A program made the position numbers and the translations under genes. This document shows, piece by piece, positions 1 to 9,700 of a DNA stretch of 64,000 nt. The DNA is from Acidimicrobiia bacterium (lineage in GTDB: Bacteria > Acidobacteriota > Terriglobia > Bryobacterales > Bryobacteraceae). The notes beneath the pieces were generated by a model, which saw nothing but the letters and a program-made list of their open reading frames with translations, ran no database searches and was not told the DNA's origin. How positions within the stretch are numbered: the first letter of the stretch is position 1; the number at the start of each line of letters is the position of its first letter. Location of the stretch: contig VFZE01000012.1 of assembly GCA_016871315.1 (NCBI GenBank), forward strand, positions 1 to 64,000, given 5' to 3'.

Positions 1-278
1 GCGCGGATACCATCCTCGGCGCCCTGCGGGGAGTCAAGGGAATCCTCGCGAAGATCGACGTCCCGGAGATCGCCAACCGCGTTCCGCACATCATGCTGGA
101 CTGGAAAGATCCCGCGCAATCCCCCACTCCCAAGCAGATCCACCAGGCCCTGCTCGATTCCGATCCGCCGATCCACGTCTCGCTCACTCCCACGGGGCTG
201 CGCATTTCCGTCTGGATGCTGCGCGATGAGGAGCCGCAAATCGTGGCCCGTCGGCTGGGCCAGCTGCTTTCGGCGTAA
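1..278 (+). CDS. SelA-like PLP-dependent enzyme, C-terminal fragment
   Basis: The open frame enters from the left edge (first full codon at base 3) and ends at a TAA at 276-278, so only about 91 C-terminal residues are visible. The text, with DPPIHVSLTPTGLRIS followed by a stretch ending in IVARRLGQLL, resembles the C-terminal small domain of selenocysteine-synthase-like (SelA-like) PLP enzymes, where a 'DPPI' loop precedes a short strand and a final helix. The PLP lysine and catalytic core lie outside the window, so substrate cannot be judged; the Solibacter-type relatives are usually general aminotransferase/lyase-like paralogues rather than true SelA. It converges on the minus-strand gene ending at 289. 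The family call is moderately sure, the reaction unknown. Confidence 0.55.
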   Translation, partial: ADTILGALRGVKGILAKIDVPEIANRVPHIMLDWKDPAQSPTPKQIHQALLDSDPPIHVSLTPTGLRISVWMLRDEEPQIVARRLGQLLSA

Positions 279-288
279 GAATCACCGC

Positions 289-861
289 CTACTGCGTGGG
301 CATCGGCGGCGCGGCCAGCATCCCCTTGGTTGTGTAATCGGCCGGAACAATGCGGTACCGGTAAACCATTCCGTGGTTGCCCACCGCATAGCCCCGATCC
401 GGTTTCACCAGACAGAATGCGTTCACCATTGCGGGAAAGCCGATGTTTCGCGACAACCACTGCTTTCCGCCGTTGGTCGTGTAGGTCATGGTCTGGTAGT
501 ACATCATCCAGCCGACGCTCGCGCCCGCGAATTCGATCTCCGGACGGCCCTGTGGCTGCCCGGATACGCCGTTCCAGGTTTGTCCTCCATCGGTGGTCAG
601 AAACATGCGGTTCTCCTTCGTGCGCACGACACCGTTGTTTCTGTCGAAGAAAAGGAATGGATGGCTCCTTCGTATGCCGTTTCCCCTGGCAACACTTCCC
701 AGATCTTCCATGTCGTGCCGCCGTCTTCAGTGCGGGCCAGCGCGAAGCCGGCGCCATCCGCCAACTGCCGGCTGGCGGCGAAGCCTAGCGTTCTTGAACG
801 CCTGCGCGAAGGCGGAGCAGGCCATCAGCCCGGCAATCGCAGGGATTCCCAGGGTCTTCAT
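289..861 (-). pseudogene. Secreted BNR/YCF48-like repeat protein, two compensating frameshifts
   Basis: A start ATG at 861 has a good ribosome site (AAAGGA about 10 bases upstream) and opens a signal peptide (MKTLGIPAIAGLMACSAFAQ). That frame meets TGA near 735. A middle part (about 785 to 655) reads as a typical BNR/YCF48 repeat, with GFALARTEDGGTTWK, only in the +1 frame, after which the first frame resumes with a second repeat (FLTTDGGQTW) and runs to the stop at 289. The total of 573 bases is divisible by three, so two opposite single-base changes explain it. The family forms extracytoplasmic beta-propellers; function here is unknown. It lies 14 bases after the nucleoside-hydrolase-like gene and is probably cotranscribed. 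Either a recent pseudogene or two sequence errors. Confidence 0.7.
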
Positions 862-875
862 CTGCGGGTGTCCTT

Positions 876-1943
876 TCAGGGTTGGGGTTTGGCCGCCGGA
901 GGCTGTTGCGGCTGGTTCTGCTGTTGTTGTTGCTGTTGCTGTTCCTGCTGCTGCTGGCCGAACCGCCGCCGCGGCGCGCGGGGAACCGGTTTGGCGCTGG
1001 CGATCTCCGTGTAGATCTGCTGAATCTTCTCCCGCTGCGCCGGGTCAACTCTGAGATAGCGATGCTTGCCGCCCTCCGTTGGCGTGAACTTCGTGCGCCC
1101 GTCATCGAGCACCGTGATCACCCCGGGCTCTGACAGCTGGAACAGATTGTCCTTGGCCCGCACCGCGTGCAGCACCGCCGCCATGGCCGCAGTCGTCGCG
1201 TCATAAGGCATCGCCTGGTGGGCCTTGTAGGCATCGGCCACCGGATGCGCCGGCGTGTATGTGAAATCTTTCTCGATGCTCGCTCCGGGGAAGGGAATTG
1301 CTTCACCGATTTCGGCACCCACGGCCACGATCGGCGTGGGCCATTCTGCGAACAGCTTTCTCGCGGCGACAATGTCTGCCGCGATACTGGGCTCGGCCTT
1401 GCCGTCCGGGTAGGAGCCGGCGGCGACCACCAGCAGCCGCGCGCGTTCCGGCACGAAATGCAGAAAGAGTGGAAACTTCAGCAACGCCGCCAGATTCGTT
1501 GCCGGTCCGGTGGCCACCACGATTGCGTTGCCAGGATGCTGCGCGCTCAGCCCGTTCCGCAGCACGTCCACGGGATTGGCCGTCTGCTGAATACTGTCGA
1601 TTCCGTGAACATAGGCCGGTTTGCCTTCCGCCGTCTGCTTGCCGAGCACGGCCAGCATCGGCGTATCTTCCTTTGACGGCCCCGCCGTGGCCAAACCGAC
1701 CGGCAGCGTCCTGCCCATGGCCGCATAGGCGGCGCTCACTTCGCCAGCGTAAAAGCGTGCGATCACTTCCGACAAAGCCGCTGCCTTCACGTTCGGCTTG
1801 CTGACGGTGGTGGCTACGACGCGGCACTCGCCCTTGCCCTCCAGCCCGTAGAGCAGCGCCATTGCCAGCACACCGTCAATCTGATTGCCGAGGTCGCTAT
1901 CGAAGATGATGCCGACCGGCGGCAGTGGTTGTGATCGTTGCAT
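876..1943 (-). CDS. Nucleoside hydrolase-like protein with poly-Gln tail
   Basis: This 355-residue protein begins with the metal-binding loop of inosine-uridine-type nucleoside hydrolases: DSDLGNQIDG at residues 15-24, where the family has DxDxGNxxDD. The second aspartate of the usual pair is glycine (G24), so Ca2+ binding and N-glycosidase activity may be altered. Later segments (ATGPATNLAALL, LVVAAGSYPDG) match the family core. No signal peptide is visible. The last 30 or so residues are a low-complexity Gln/Pro-rich tail encoded by CAG/CAA runs (near 880-960), not part of the fold. It sits between a small secreted protein (9-base gap) and the BNR gene, in the operon starting with the DUF1592 protein. 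Family call good; substrate unknown. Confidence 0.8.
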   Translation of the reverse strand: MQRSQPLPPVGIIFDSDLGNQIDGVLAMALLYGLEGKGECRVVATTVSKPNVKAAALSEVIARFYAGEVSAAYAAMGRTLPVGLATAGPSKEDTPMLAVLGKQTAEGKPAYVHGIDSIQQTANPVDVLRNGLSAQHPGNAIVVATGPATNLAALLKFPLFLHFVPERARLLVVAAGSYPDGKAEPSIAADIVAARKLFAEWPTPIVAVGAEIGEAIPFPGASIEKDFTYTPAHPVADAYKAHQAMPYDATTAAMAAVLHAVRAKDNLFQLSEPGVITVLDDGRTKFTPTEGGKHRYLRVDPAQREKIQQIYTEIASAKPVPRAPRRRFGQQQQEQQQQQQQQNQPQQPPAAKPQP

Positions 1944-1952
1944 GCCGTTCCC

Positions 1953-2354
1953 TTACGTCTTGCCCTTGGTTTCCACGCGCTTGGCGATCATTTGCCGCAT
2001 CCGCTCACCGGCCTCGACGGTGAACTGAATCTCCTCGCTGAACAGATGCCCACGATAGGTTGCCCTCAACGCATATTCCTCACGCTTGATCACCACATTG
2101 AAGAAAAGGTCCGCACCGTCCACCGATCCATTCTCAATGGGAAACTCCCCATGCGGCGTCTTTAGCTTCCCGGTGAGCAGCTTCCCATCCATCTTCACAT
2201 CCAGCAATGAAGCCGCCTTCGGATCCGCTCCGTCCATCTCCAACTTCCACACGCCAGTGAAATCAATTTGCCGCCCGAACTGCGCCAGCGCAATTCCGGC
2301 CGCAAGACAGAACAGCAACGCCGGCCTCGCCCATCCGTGTTTGTCCGTGTTCAT
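1953..2354 (-). CDS. Small secreted protein of unknown function
   Basis: The 133-residue product has a signal peptide (hydrophobic ALLFCLAAGIALAQ near residues 12-25) followed by a short all-beta-looking domain containing DFTGVWKLEMDG, VKMDGKLLTGKL and a GSVDGADLFF segment. This 'tGxWk...v.g.ltGt' pattern is common in secreted acidobacterial proteins found beside sugar-phosphate-isomerase-like and DUF1552 genes, and it recalls a small beta-barrel. No catalytic residues can be identified. It lies between the DUF1552 gene (22-base gap) and the nucleoside-hydrolase-like gene (9-base gap), all on the minus strand, so it is probably one transcript. Real gene very likely; function unknown. Confidence 0.75.
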   Translation of the reverse strand: MNTDKHGWARPALLFCLAAGIALAQFGRQIDFTGVWKLEMDGADPKAASLLDVKMDGKLLTGKLKTPHGEFPIENGSVDGADLFFNVVIKREEYALRATYRGHLFSEEIQFTVEAGERMRQMIAKRVETKGKT

Positions 2355-2376
2355 CCGTGCCTCATCGAGGAATCAG

Positions 2377-3717
2377 CTAGCTGAGGTCCAGACCGTCCAG
2401 CCTGCCCGTGGCATCCCCGAAATGCTCCATTTGCAGCCCCATGCGGTCCATCATGGTCAGGAACAGATTGCACATCGGCGTTTCGCGGCGGCACACAATG
2501 CGCCGTCCGGTCGTGAAGTATTTCCCGCCGCGGCCGGCAATCAGCGTCGGCAGATCTTCATGCGTATGGCGGTTGCCATCCGATAGTCCGGCGCCGTAAA
2601 CGATCATCGAATTATCGAGCAGTGTCGAATCGCCTTCCTGAATCGACTTCAGCTTGGTGAGCCAAGCCGCGAACTGGGCGGTGTGATACTCGTTGATCTG
2701 CCGCACCTTCTCCATCAGTTCCACCTTGCCCATGTGATGGGTGAGCGGATGATGGCCGTCGGGTATGCCGATTTCGCGGTAGGCGCGGGAGGTGCCCTCG
2801 CGCGTCACCAGGAACGTCAGAACGCGCGTCAAATCGGCCTGAAACGCGATCGTGACCATATCGGTCATCAACCGGAAATGCTCGGCGAAATCGGCCGGCA
2901 CCCCGTAAGGCTTGTCCATCTTCGGATCGATCTGCTGGTTGTCGCTGGCAGCCTTCTCCATCTGCCGCTCCACTTCGCGGATCGAGGAGAGGTACTCATC
3001 CAGTTTGCGGCGGTCCGTCGGCCCGAGGTCCGATTTCAACTTCTGCGTATCGCCGCGGACGAAGTCGAGAATGCTGCGCCGCTCCGCCGCTTGCGCCTTG
3101 CGCGCCTCCGGGCTCAGCAGGGTGCCGTCGCCGAACAGCCGCTCAAACAGCGCGCGCGGATCGAGAATCGGCGGCAGTGGCTGCGTCTCGCTGCGCCACG
3201 CCAGGTTGTTGGTGTAGGCGCAAGAATAGCCGGAATCGCAGTCGCCCGCCTGCCGCGCGTCTTCCAAACCAATCTCGAGCGAGGCGAGGCGCGTATGCTT
3301 GCCCACCTCATTGGCGACCAGCTGATCGCACGACACCGAGGCCTTGATGTCCACCAGCGTCTTTTTTACCTGCACGCCGGTCAGGTAGGAGCCGCTGCAG
3401 CGCCCGTGATCGCCGGCCCCGTCCAACAACGCGCGGCCCGTATTGTGCGTGAGGTTGCCGATCTGCAGGATGTCGTTCTTGTGCGCCTCCAGCGGCTTTA
3501 AGATACGCGGCAGCGCCTCCAGCTTTCCTTCATAATCCGGATTCCAGCCGTCCATCATGATGCCGTTCGGCACATAGACGATGGCCATCCGGACCGGCGC
3601 CTTCTTAGGCCCGCTGGCGGCCAATGCCGGAACCATCGCATCCAGGAAGGGAAGCGCAACGGCGGCTCCCGCCCCTCGGAGAAGTGTACGTCGGGAAAGC
3701 GATTTGCGTGTGATCAT
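2377..3717 (-). CDS. DUF1552 domain protein, Tat-exported
   Basis: This 446-residue protein matches DUF1552 (PF07586), a family found in Planctomycetes, Verrucomicrobia and Acidobacteria. It opens with a twin-arginine signal (SRRTLLRGAGAAVALPFLDA). Body segments such as VRMAIVYVPNGIMMDGW and the LDNSMIVYGAGLSDGNRHTH stretch near the C terminus are typical; the second recalls sulfatase/alkaline-phosphatase-type folds such as DUF1501. Its start overlaps the stop of the upstream DUF1592 gene by four bases (3714-3717), which points to coupled translation and a shared extracytoplasmic function. The pair is a well-known but uncharacterised unit, often proposed to act in oxidative breakdown of polymers or in c-type electron transfer. 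Confidence 0.92.
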   Translation of the reverse strand: MITRKSLSRRTLLRGAGAAVALPFLDAMVPALAASGPKKAPVRMAIVYVPNGIMMDGWNPDYEGKLEALPRILKPLEAHKNDILQIGNLTHNTGRALLDGAGDHGRCSGSYLTGVQVKKTLVDIKASVSCDQLVANEVGKHTRLASLEIGLEDARQAGDCDSGYSCAYTNNLAWRSETQPLPPILDPRALFERLFGDGTLLSPEARKAQAAERRSILDFVRGDTQKLKSDLGPTDRRKLDEYLSSIREVERQMEKAASDNQQIDPKMDKPYGVPADFAEHFRLMTDMVTIAFQADLTRVLTFLVTREGTSRAYREIGIPDGHHPLTHHMGKVELMEKVRQINEYHTAQFAAWLTKLKSIQEGDSTLLDNSMIVYGAGLSDGNRHTHEDLPTLIAGRGGKYFTTGRRIVCRRETPMCNLFLTMMDRMGLQMEHFGDATGRLDGLDLS

Positions 3718-6068
3718 CTTTGTGCCGTCTCCACCGGCTTGTCCTGCTTGCTCAACAGTTCTCCCCGCCGCGACTGGAACGGCAGGCTTTCGACTACTTC
3801 ATAGATTATCGACTGGAATGGATAGTTCGATGTGGCCAAGCGGCGCGTGATGTCCTTCACCACGATGCGATCATAGCCGCCCAGCCCGCGGCCGAGCGCG
3901 TAGATCATCATCTTCTCCACCATGTTCTGCGCAAAGTCCGGAAGTTCCGCAAGCAGTGCGCTCTTCAGTTGCGACGGGCCCGTGAAGTTACGGCCGTCGG
4001 GCAGCGTTCCGCTTGCATCCACGGGGAACTTGCCGTCTTTGGAGCGCCACTTGCCGATGGCGTCGTAGTTCTCCAGCCCGAAGCCCAGCGCATCCATCTT
4101 GGCGTGGCAGCTGGCGCACACCGGGTTTGCGCGGTGCTTTTCCATCTGCTGGCGCAGAGAAGCCGAGGTGCCGACCGCTTCTTCCTCCAGCGACGGAACA
4201 TCGGGCGGAGGTGGCGCAGGGGGCGTGCCGAGTATGTTCTGCAAAATGTACTTGCCGCGGATCACCACGGAGGTCCGCGAAGGGTAGCTGCTGATGGTGA
4301 GGATGCTTGCCTGTCCGAGCAGTCCGCCGCGCTGATCGGTGGCCAGATCCACTTTGCGGAATTCCGGACCCTTCACTCCGTCGATGCCATAAAACCAGGC
4401 CAGCTTCTCGTTGAGGAAGGTGTAGCGGGCATCCAGAAACTCCGCCAGCGTGCGGTTGTTGCGCAGAATGTGATCGAAGAACAACTGCGTCTCGGTCTTC
4501 ATGGCCGCGCGGAGATCGGGCCCCCAATAAAGGAAGCGGTCCGGGTCCGGCTTCACCGTGTCCAGGTTACGGAGCTCCAGCCACTGCCCGGCAAAATCGT
4601 CGGCCAGCGCCGACGAGCGTGGATCGTCGATCAGTCGCTTCACCTGCGCGCGAAGCACCGTCTTGTCGCGCAGCTTTCCCGCTTCCGCCAAACCGAGTAG
4701 CTCCTCATCGGGCATGGACCGCCACAGGAAATAGCTGAGGCGCGAGGCAAGCTCGATATCGGATATGCGGTGAACCTTGGTGGGGTCGCGCGGATCATCG
4801 CGCTCGATGCGGAACAGGAAGTGCGGCGACACCAGCATCGCCACCAGCGCCGTGCGGATGCCGTATTCGGCGCTGTGGCCCTTGCGCCTGGCCTCATTCA
4901 CGAACCGGACCAGCGATGCCGTCTCCGCCGCCGTCACCGGACGCCGGTAAGCGCGCCGCGCCAGCGTCGACACAATCTTCTCTACGCAGGCCGGGCCGGT
5001 CTTCGGATCGCAGCGGAGTATGCTCTTCCTGCTCGCTCTTTCTCCGGTTCCCGCAAACGGTCCGACCACCATCACCGTATCGGGAAACTTGTTCTTGCGG
5101 CGGTTAAAGTAATCCTTCTCCGGCAAGGCCGTCAGGAACTCATCCTCCACAAACGCGATCCGCAGCACGCGGTCGCCTTCTCCCACAGTCAACTTGACCT
5201 GCTCCTCGGAAAACGGATCGAAGTAGACCAGGCCCGACGGCTTGGTCTCCACCATCCGTGACTCCACCAACTGCCCGTCCAGCCAGATGTTCATCTTCAC
5301 CGGCTTGGCCTGCGCGCCCCGCTCGCCCGGCAACCCGATGCGGAACTGGTATTCGCCGTCGAATTCAAACCGGTGCGTCACCTCGATCGTGCCCACGTTA
5401 ATGCGCCGGATCGTCCCTCGTCCGCCCCCCTGCGGCGAGCCGCTCAGCAAACTCCGGATGCTGTAGGACGACTCCATCGGCTTCGGCAGCTTCTCCAGCC
5501 CCATCGCCCGCGTCGCGATGCGCTCGGCCGCGGTGAGATACTTCTCCATCAGCAGCGGCGAGATGGTCAGCACATCGGCGATGTTGTCGAAGCCTTCGCC
5601 GGAATCGTCGGTGGGAAAGGTGCGGTCGGCGCGGAACTCCACGCCCAGCAGATCGCGAATCGTGTTCGAGTATTCGCTGCGGTTCAGCCGCCGCGCGGTG
5701 ACGCGGCCCGGATCAGCCTTACGCGAACGGTCGTCGCGTTCAAAGGCTTCCTCCACCTGTTTCAGGAATGTCTCGCGTTCGGTCTGAGCCGGCCGCGGCG
5801 CTCCGTTGGGAGGCATTTCGCCGCCGCGAACCTGGCGCACGATCTTTTCCCACGCCTCGCGCTCCTCCCGGATCGACTTGGGATCACGGAACGGAAGTAT
5901 GTTCAAACCGCCGGAGGCCAGCTGGCCGTTATGGCACCCCGAGCAGCGCTTGGTGAGCATCGGCGCGACATGCTGCGTGAAAGGGTTGGCACCCGAAGGT
6001 GGGCTGGTTTGCGCCGATGCCGCCGCGATCAAGCCCGTGGCTGTCAAGAAAAGGAAACAACGGTTCAT
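3714..6068 (-). CDS. DUF1592-family cytochrome-like protein
   Basis: The start chosen is ATG at 6068 (MNRCFLFLTATGLIAAASAQ, a signal peptide); an ATG two codons upstream (6074) is possible. The 784-residue protein has a heme-c site RCSGCH (residues 41-46) and then the block order of this family: DUF1587, DUF1595, DUF1592, DUF1588 and DUF1585. NRSEYSNTIRDLLGV marks DUF1587, and a second heme-c site VCASCH lies in the DUF1588 part about 130 residues before the end. It is thus a probable secreted di-heme protein. It is the first gene of a minus-strand operon with the DUF1552 gene (4-base overlap). The biochemical role of the family is not established. A promoter at 6150-6178 precedes it with a leader of about 75 bases. 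Confidence 0.93.
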   Translation of the reverse strand: MNRCFLFLTATGLIAAASAQTSPPSGANPFTQHVAPMLTKRCSGCHNGQLASGGLNILPFRDPKSIREEREAWEKIVRQVRGGEMPPNGAPRPAQTERETFLKQVEEAFERDDRSRKADPGRVTARRLNRSEYSNTIRDLLGVEFRADRTFPTDDSGEGFDNIADVLTISPLLMEKYLTAAERIATRAMGLEKLPKPMESSYSIRSLLSGSPQGGGRGTIRRINVGTIEVTHRFEFDGEYQFRIGLPGERGAQAKPVKMNIWLDGQLVESRMVETKPSGLVYFDPFSEEQVKLTVGEGDRVLRIAFVEDEFLTALPEKDYFNRRKNKFPDTVMVVGPFAGTGERASRKSILRCDPKTGPACVEKIVSTLARRAYRRPVTAAETASLVRFVNEARRKGHSAEYGIRTALVAMLVSPHFLFRIERDDPRDPTKVHRISDIELASRLSYFLWRSMPDEELLGLAEAGKLRDKTVLRAQVKRLIDDPRSSALADDFAGQWLELRNLDTVKPDPDRFLYWGPDLRAAMKTETQLFFDHILRNNRTLAEFLDARYTFLNEKLAWFYGIDGVKGPEFRKVDLATDQRGGLLGQASILTISSYPSRTSVVIRGKYILQNILGTPPAPPPPDVPSLEEEAVGTSASLRQQMEKHRANPVCASCHAKMDALGFGLENYDAIGKWRSKDGKFPVDASGTLPDGRNFTGPSQLKSALLAELPDFAQNMVEKMMIYALGRGLGGYDRIVVKDITRRLATSNYPFQSIIYEVVESLPFQSRRGELLSKQDKPVETAQR

Positions 6069-6149
6069 GAGCATGTCTTCACTCGAACAATGTTTTGAAG
6101 CGGAACCAGCCACGCTCCGAGCAATTAACTTCAATCCCCGCTTGAGGAT

Positions 6150-6178
6150 ATTATATTGCAAACGCATACCTCGGGCAA
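6150..6178 (-). promoter_or_regulatory. Sigma70-type promoter of the DUF1592 operon
   Basis: Read on the minus strand, TTGCCC (6178-6173) is followed after exactly 17 bases by TATAAT (6155-6150). The -10 is a perfect consensus and the -35 matches four of six. It lies in the gap between the divergent genes at 6068 and 6231, pointing to the DUF1592 gene, with an expected transcript start near 6143. Confidence 0.6.
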
Positions 6179-6230
6179 CCGGAATCTCACCTGCTTGTCC
6201 ACTCCTGCTTCGATGCTTTAGAGTGCTTCC

Positions 6231-6671
6231 ATGCCCATTCTCGGTTGGCCTGAGCTGACGCTCCTCCTCGGAATTCTGATTCTCCTTCATGCGCCCGTAT
6301 GGCCCGCGATGAGAGCGAAACCGCTGGGGCCGCTCCCTTACCGATGGGGATGCTACGTGGGCATTCAGTCCTTTCTCGCCTCCGCGGTGCTGCTGGTGGA
6401 AGCATATTCTTTTGCCGGCAACCATCCCCTGCTTGCGGCAGCTTCCGCACTCCAGGCCGTGCTGCTTGCCTCGGCCGGTATCGGCCTGCTGCGGCGGCGG
6501 CGTTGGGGCGTTGCCTGCCTCTTTGCCGGCTATCTAACGCGCGAGGCGGTTCCGGCGATGGCTGGATCCGGTAGCGCTTTCATCGGTCTGATTGCCACGC
6601 TGATCTTCCTGGGCATAAACCTGCTGTACTTCGGAAAACGTTGGACGTGGATGGGCCTCAAAGCCTCTTGA
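6231..6671 (+). CDS. Small four-helix membrane protein
   Basis: The 146-residue product is nearly all hydrophobic, with four predicted transmembrane segments (about residues 5-24, 42-62, 66-85 and 118-138) and a positively charged LLRRRRWG loop between the third and fourth. No known family is recognised. It is divergent from the DUF1592 operon and ends 88 bases before the TonB receptor gene. There is no clear ribosome site; a TTTAGAGT stretch sits just upstream of the ATG, so a very short or absent leader is possible. Function unknown. Confidence 0.7.
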   Translation: MPILGWPELTLLLGILILLHAPVWPAMRAKPLGPLPYRWGCYVGIQSFLASAVLLVEAYSFAGNHPLLAAASALQAVLLASAGIGLLRRRRWGVACLFAGYLTREAVPAMAGSGSAFIGLIATLIFLGINLLYFGKRWTWMGLKAS

Positions 6672-6759
6672 GACAGATGCAATTTCGTGCTTCCCATCAA
6701 GAGTTTCCTGTGATATATATTCCGCCTGGGGTAAACATCAGTTAAGCCTGGGAGGTCAG

Positions 6760-9700
6760 ATGTCCAACCGAGTTGTTCTCGCTTTGTCCATCCTTTTGCT
6801 CTTTTCCGGAGCCGCCTGTGCGCAGGAGCTTCGCGGCAGTGTCCGCGGAACGGTCAGCGATTCTTCCGGCAGCGTCGTCGTCGCTGCGCAAGTCACGCTG
6901 CGCAACGTCAACACCGCCGTCCGGACCACCCGCGAAACCAGTTCCAGCGGCGACTACCTGTTCGATTTCGTCAGCCCGGGCAGCTACACGCTCACCGTCG
7001 AAATGCAGGGCTTCCGGACCTTCATCCAAGAGAACATCCTCGTGCAGACGCGTTCGGACCTCACCATCAATGCCCGGCTCGAACTCGGCCAGCTGACAGA
7101 AACCGTCCGCGTCATCGAGGCGCCCGTCACCGTCCAGTTCACCAAGACCACCATGGAGACCACGCTCGACTCCAAGATGTCCAACTCGCTGCCCATCATC
7201 CACCGCAATCCCTTCCTCTTGTTGCAGCTCGATCCGCAGGTCACATTCACCTCCACCTCGCAGGAGCAGAGCCCGTTCCATCACTGGGCGGGTTCCCGGC
7301 TTGACGTCGGCGGCGGCACCCAGCTCAAGAACGACATCCTCGTCGATGGTTCTCCCAACACCTGGGGACCCAAAACCAACTACGTCCCCACCATCGACTC
7401 CGTCTCGGAACTCAACGTCCAGCAGAACGCCACCGACGCCGAATACGGCCACTCCGCCGGCGGCATCGTCTCCGTCCAGATGAAATCCGGCTCCAACGAT
7501 TGGCACGGCTCCACCTACTTTTTCGGCCGCAACCCCCTCCTCAACGCACGTCCGGACTCCACCACCCCCACTCCCTCTTTGATCCGCCACAACGTCTGGG
7601 GCGTTACCAGCGGCAATCCGATCCGCAAGAACAAGCTCTTCAACTTCTTCTCCTACGAAGGCCAGAACCTGCGCGAGCCCATCAACCTCATTAAGACGCT
7701 GCCCACCGCGCTGGAGCGCGAAGGCGACTTCTCCCGGACCATGTTCCTTGTCGCCGGTCAGTCCGGCATCAAGCCCATCTTCGATCCATGGACTACCCAG
7801 ACACAGGGAAATACTGTCACTCGAATGCCCTTTGCCGGAAACGTCATCCCCAAGTCGCGCATGGATCCCACCTCCCTCATCTTCCTCCGCGATATCTGGG
7901 CCCCCAACGGACCAGGCGACAATATCACCGGCATCAACAACTACCGCCTCACCTTCGCCCGCGTCTACGACTACTACAACTACACCAACCGCACCGATTG
8001 GAACATCAATGACCGGCTCAAGGTCTTCGGCCGCGTCTCCCGTTTCCACACCAACGTCGCTTCCCCCAACCCGCCCGGCACTCCCGCCGCTTCCACCGGC
8101 GGCTCCGAGCGCAACTCGCTCACCATCGCCGGCGACGTCGTCTGGACCATGAATCCAACCACCGTTCTCGATTTCCGCGGCTCCTACAACAAGCCCGTGG
8201 ACCGCTTCATGGATCCCATCGCCGAGGTGCCTTCCATGGCTCAGTTCTGGCCTTCCAATCCGACATGGTTCGACAGCTACGCCAAGGCCCTCCCGGTGCA
8301 GTATTACCCGGGCCTCCAATTAGGCGGCAACTTCGGCCGCGGCGGCTATTGGTATTCGGCGCCCGATTTCTGGAACATGCAGGGTAAGATGGCAAAGACC
8401 TCCGGCAAGCACTATCTCAAATTCGGCGGCGAGTTCCGCTCCTTCCGCGGCAACAACTCACTCCCTGCTCCACTACAGTTCTTCTTCCCCGCCGCCAATA
8501 CCGCCAATACCTACATCAATCCCAACACCGGCCTCAGCGGCCACGATTGGGCCACCTTCCTGCTCGGAGCCATCGGAGACAATTCGCGCGCCCGCAATGT
8601 CCCCGCCTTGTTCGGACGCAACCATTTCTGGGCTCTCTACTTCCAGGACGACTTCAAGGTCAGCCAGAACCTCACTCTCAATCTCGGCCTCCGCTGGGAA
8701 TACGATACTCCCCTTCGCGACCGCGACCAACGCCTCTCCCGTTATCTGGACTTCACCAACCCGATTCCCGAATTTCAGGGAGCCAATGCGCCCAGGCTGC
8801 CCGCCGCGGTCATGGCCATCCGCGGGACCGCGCCTGTCTACAATGGCGCCTGGATCCACACCGACGACTCCCATCCCGCCGCCCACAAGTCGCCCAAGAG
8901 CTTCCTGCCCCGCGTCGGCATTGCTTACCGCCTCAGTGACCGCTCCTCCCTCCGCTTTGGTTATTCTCGCTACGCCATTCCGCCCTCGGTCGACATCGAA
9001 GGCGGCATCAACCTGAACGACGTCATCCCCTATCCCGGCTACGGCCAGGACACCTTCATCCTGCCCACGCTTCAAGGCGTTCCCAGCGCGCGCTTCTCCG
9101 ACCCGTTTCCCAACAACAGCAACCCGCTCACCCCGCCGGTCGAAAAGCGGCTCGGCCGGTACACTGAACTCGGCTCCCGCGTCCAATCCATCGTCTGGAA
9201 CCAGGATCTCCGCACTGCCTACAACGAGCGCTTCAACTTCAGCTACCAGCGCCAGATCTGGTCGCAGATTGTCGTCGACGCCACCTACTTTATGAGCTTC
9301 GGCTTCAATGAGCGCTATCTGAAACAACTCAACAACATCGACCCCCGTTATGGGTTCCAGTTCCGCAATGCCGTGCAGGCACAGGTCGATAATCCCTTCT
9401 TCCAGATCCTCACCCCGGACAAGTTCCCCGGCGGCCTGCGCAACGTGGCGCGGATCCCCGTCAATGAACTACTGCGCCCCTACCCTCACTACAACGCCAT
9501 TACTCAGTGGATGTCGGAAGGCGTCCACCGCCGCTATCACTCGATTCAGTTGAAGGCGCAGCGGCCTTTTGCCGGCGGCTACAACTTCCTCATCGGCTAC
9601 AACTACAACCGCTACCGCCAGGATGAATTCTACGATAACGTCGATAACTTTCTCGACAACCTTACTCTTCAGGATGCTCCCAATGCGCGCCATAAATTCA

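Noticed and set aside
6672-6705. Possible terminator after the small membrane gene
   Set aside because: CTCTTGA and TCAAGAG could pair but the loop is over 20 bases with only a short T run; not called.
6742-8319. Long minus-strand open frame opposite the first TonB receptor
   Set aside because: High G+C makes the antisense of a conserved receptor open; its product is Gly/Val/Asp-rich with no family motif, and the plus strand is clearly coding.
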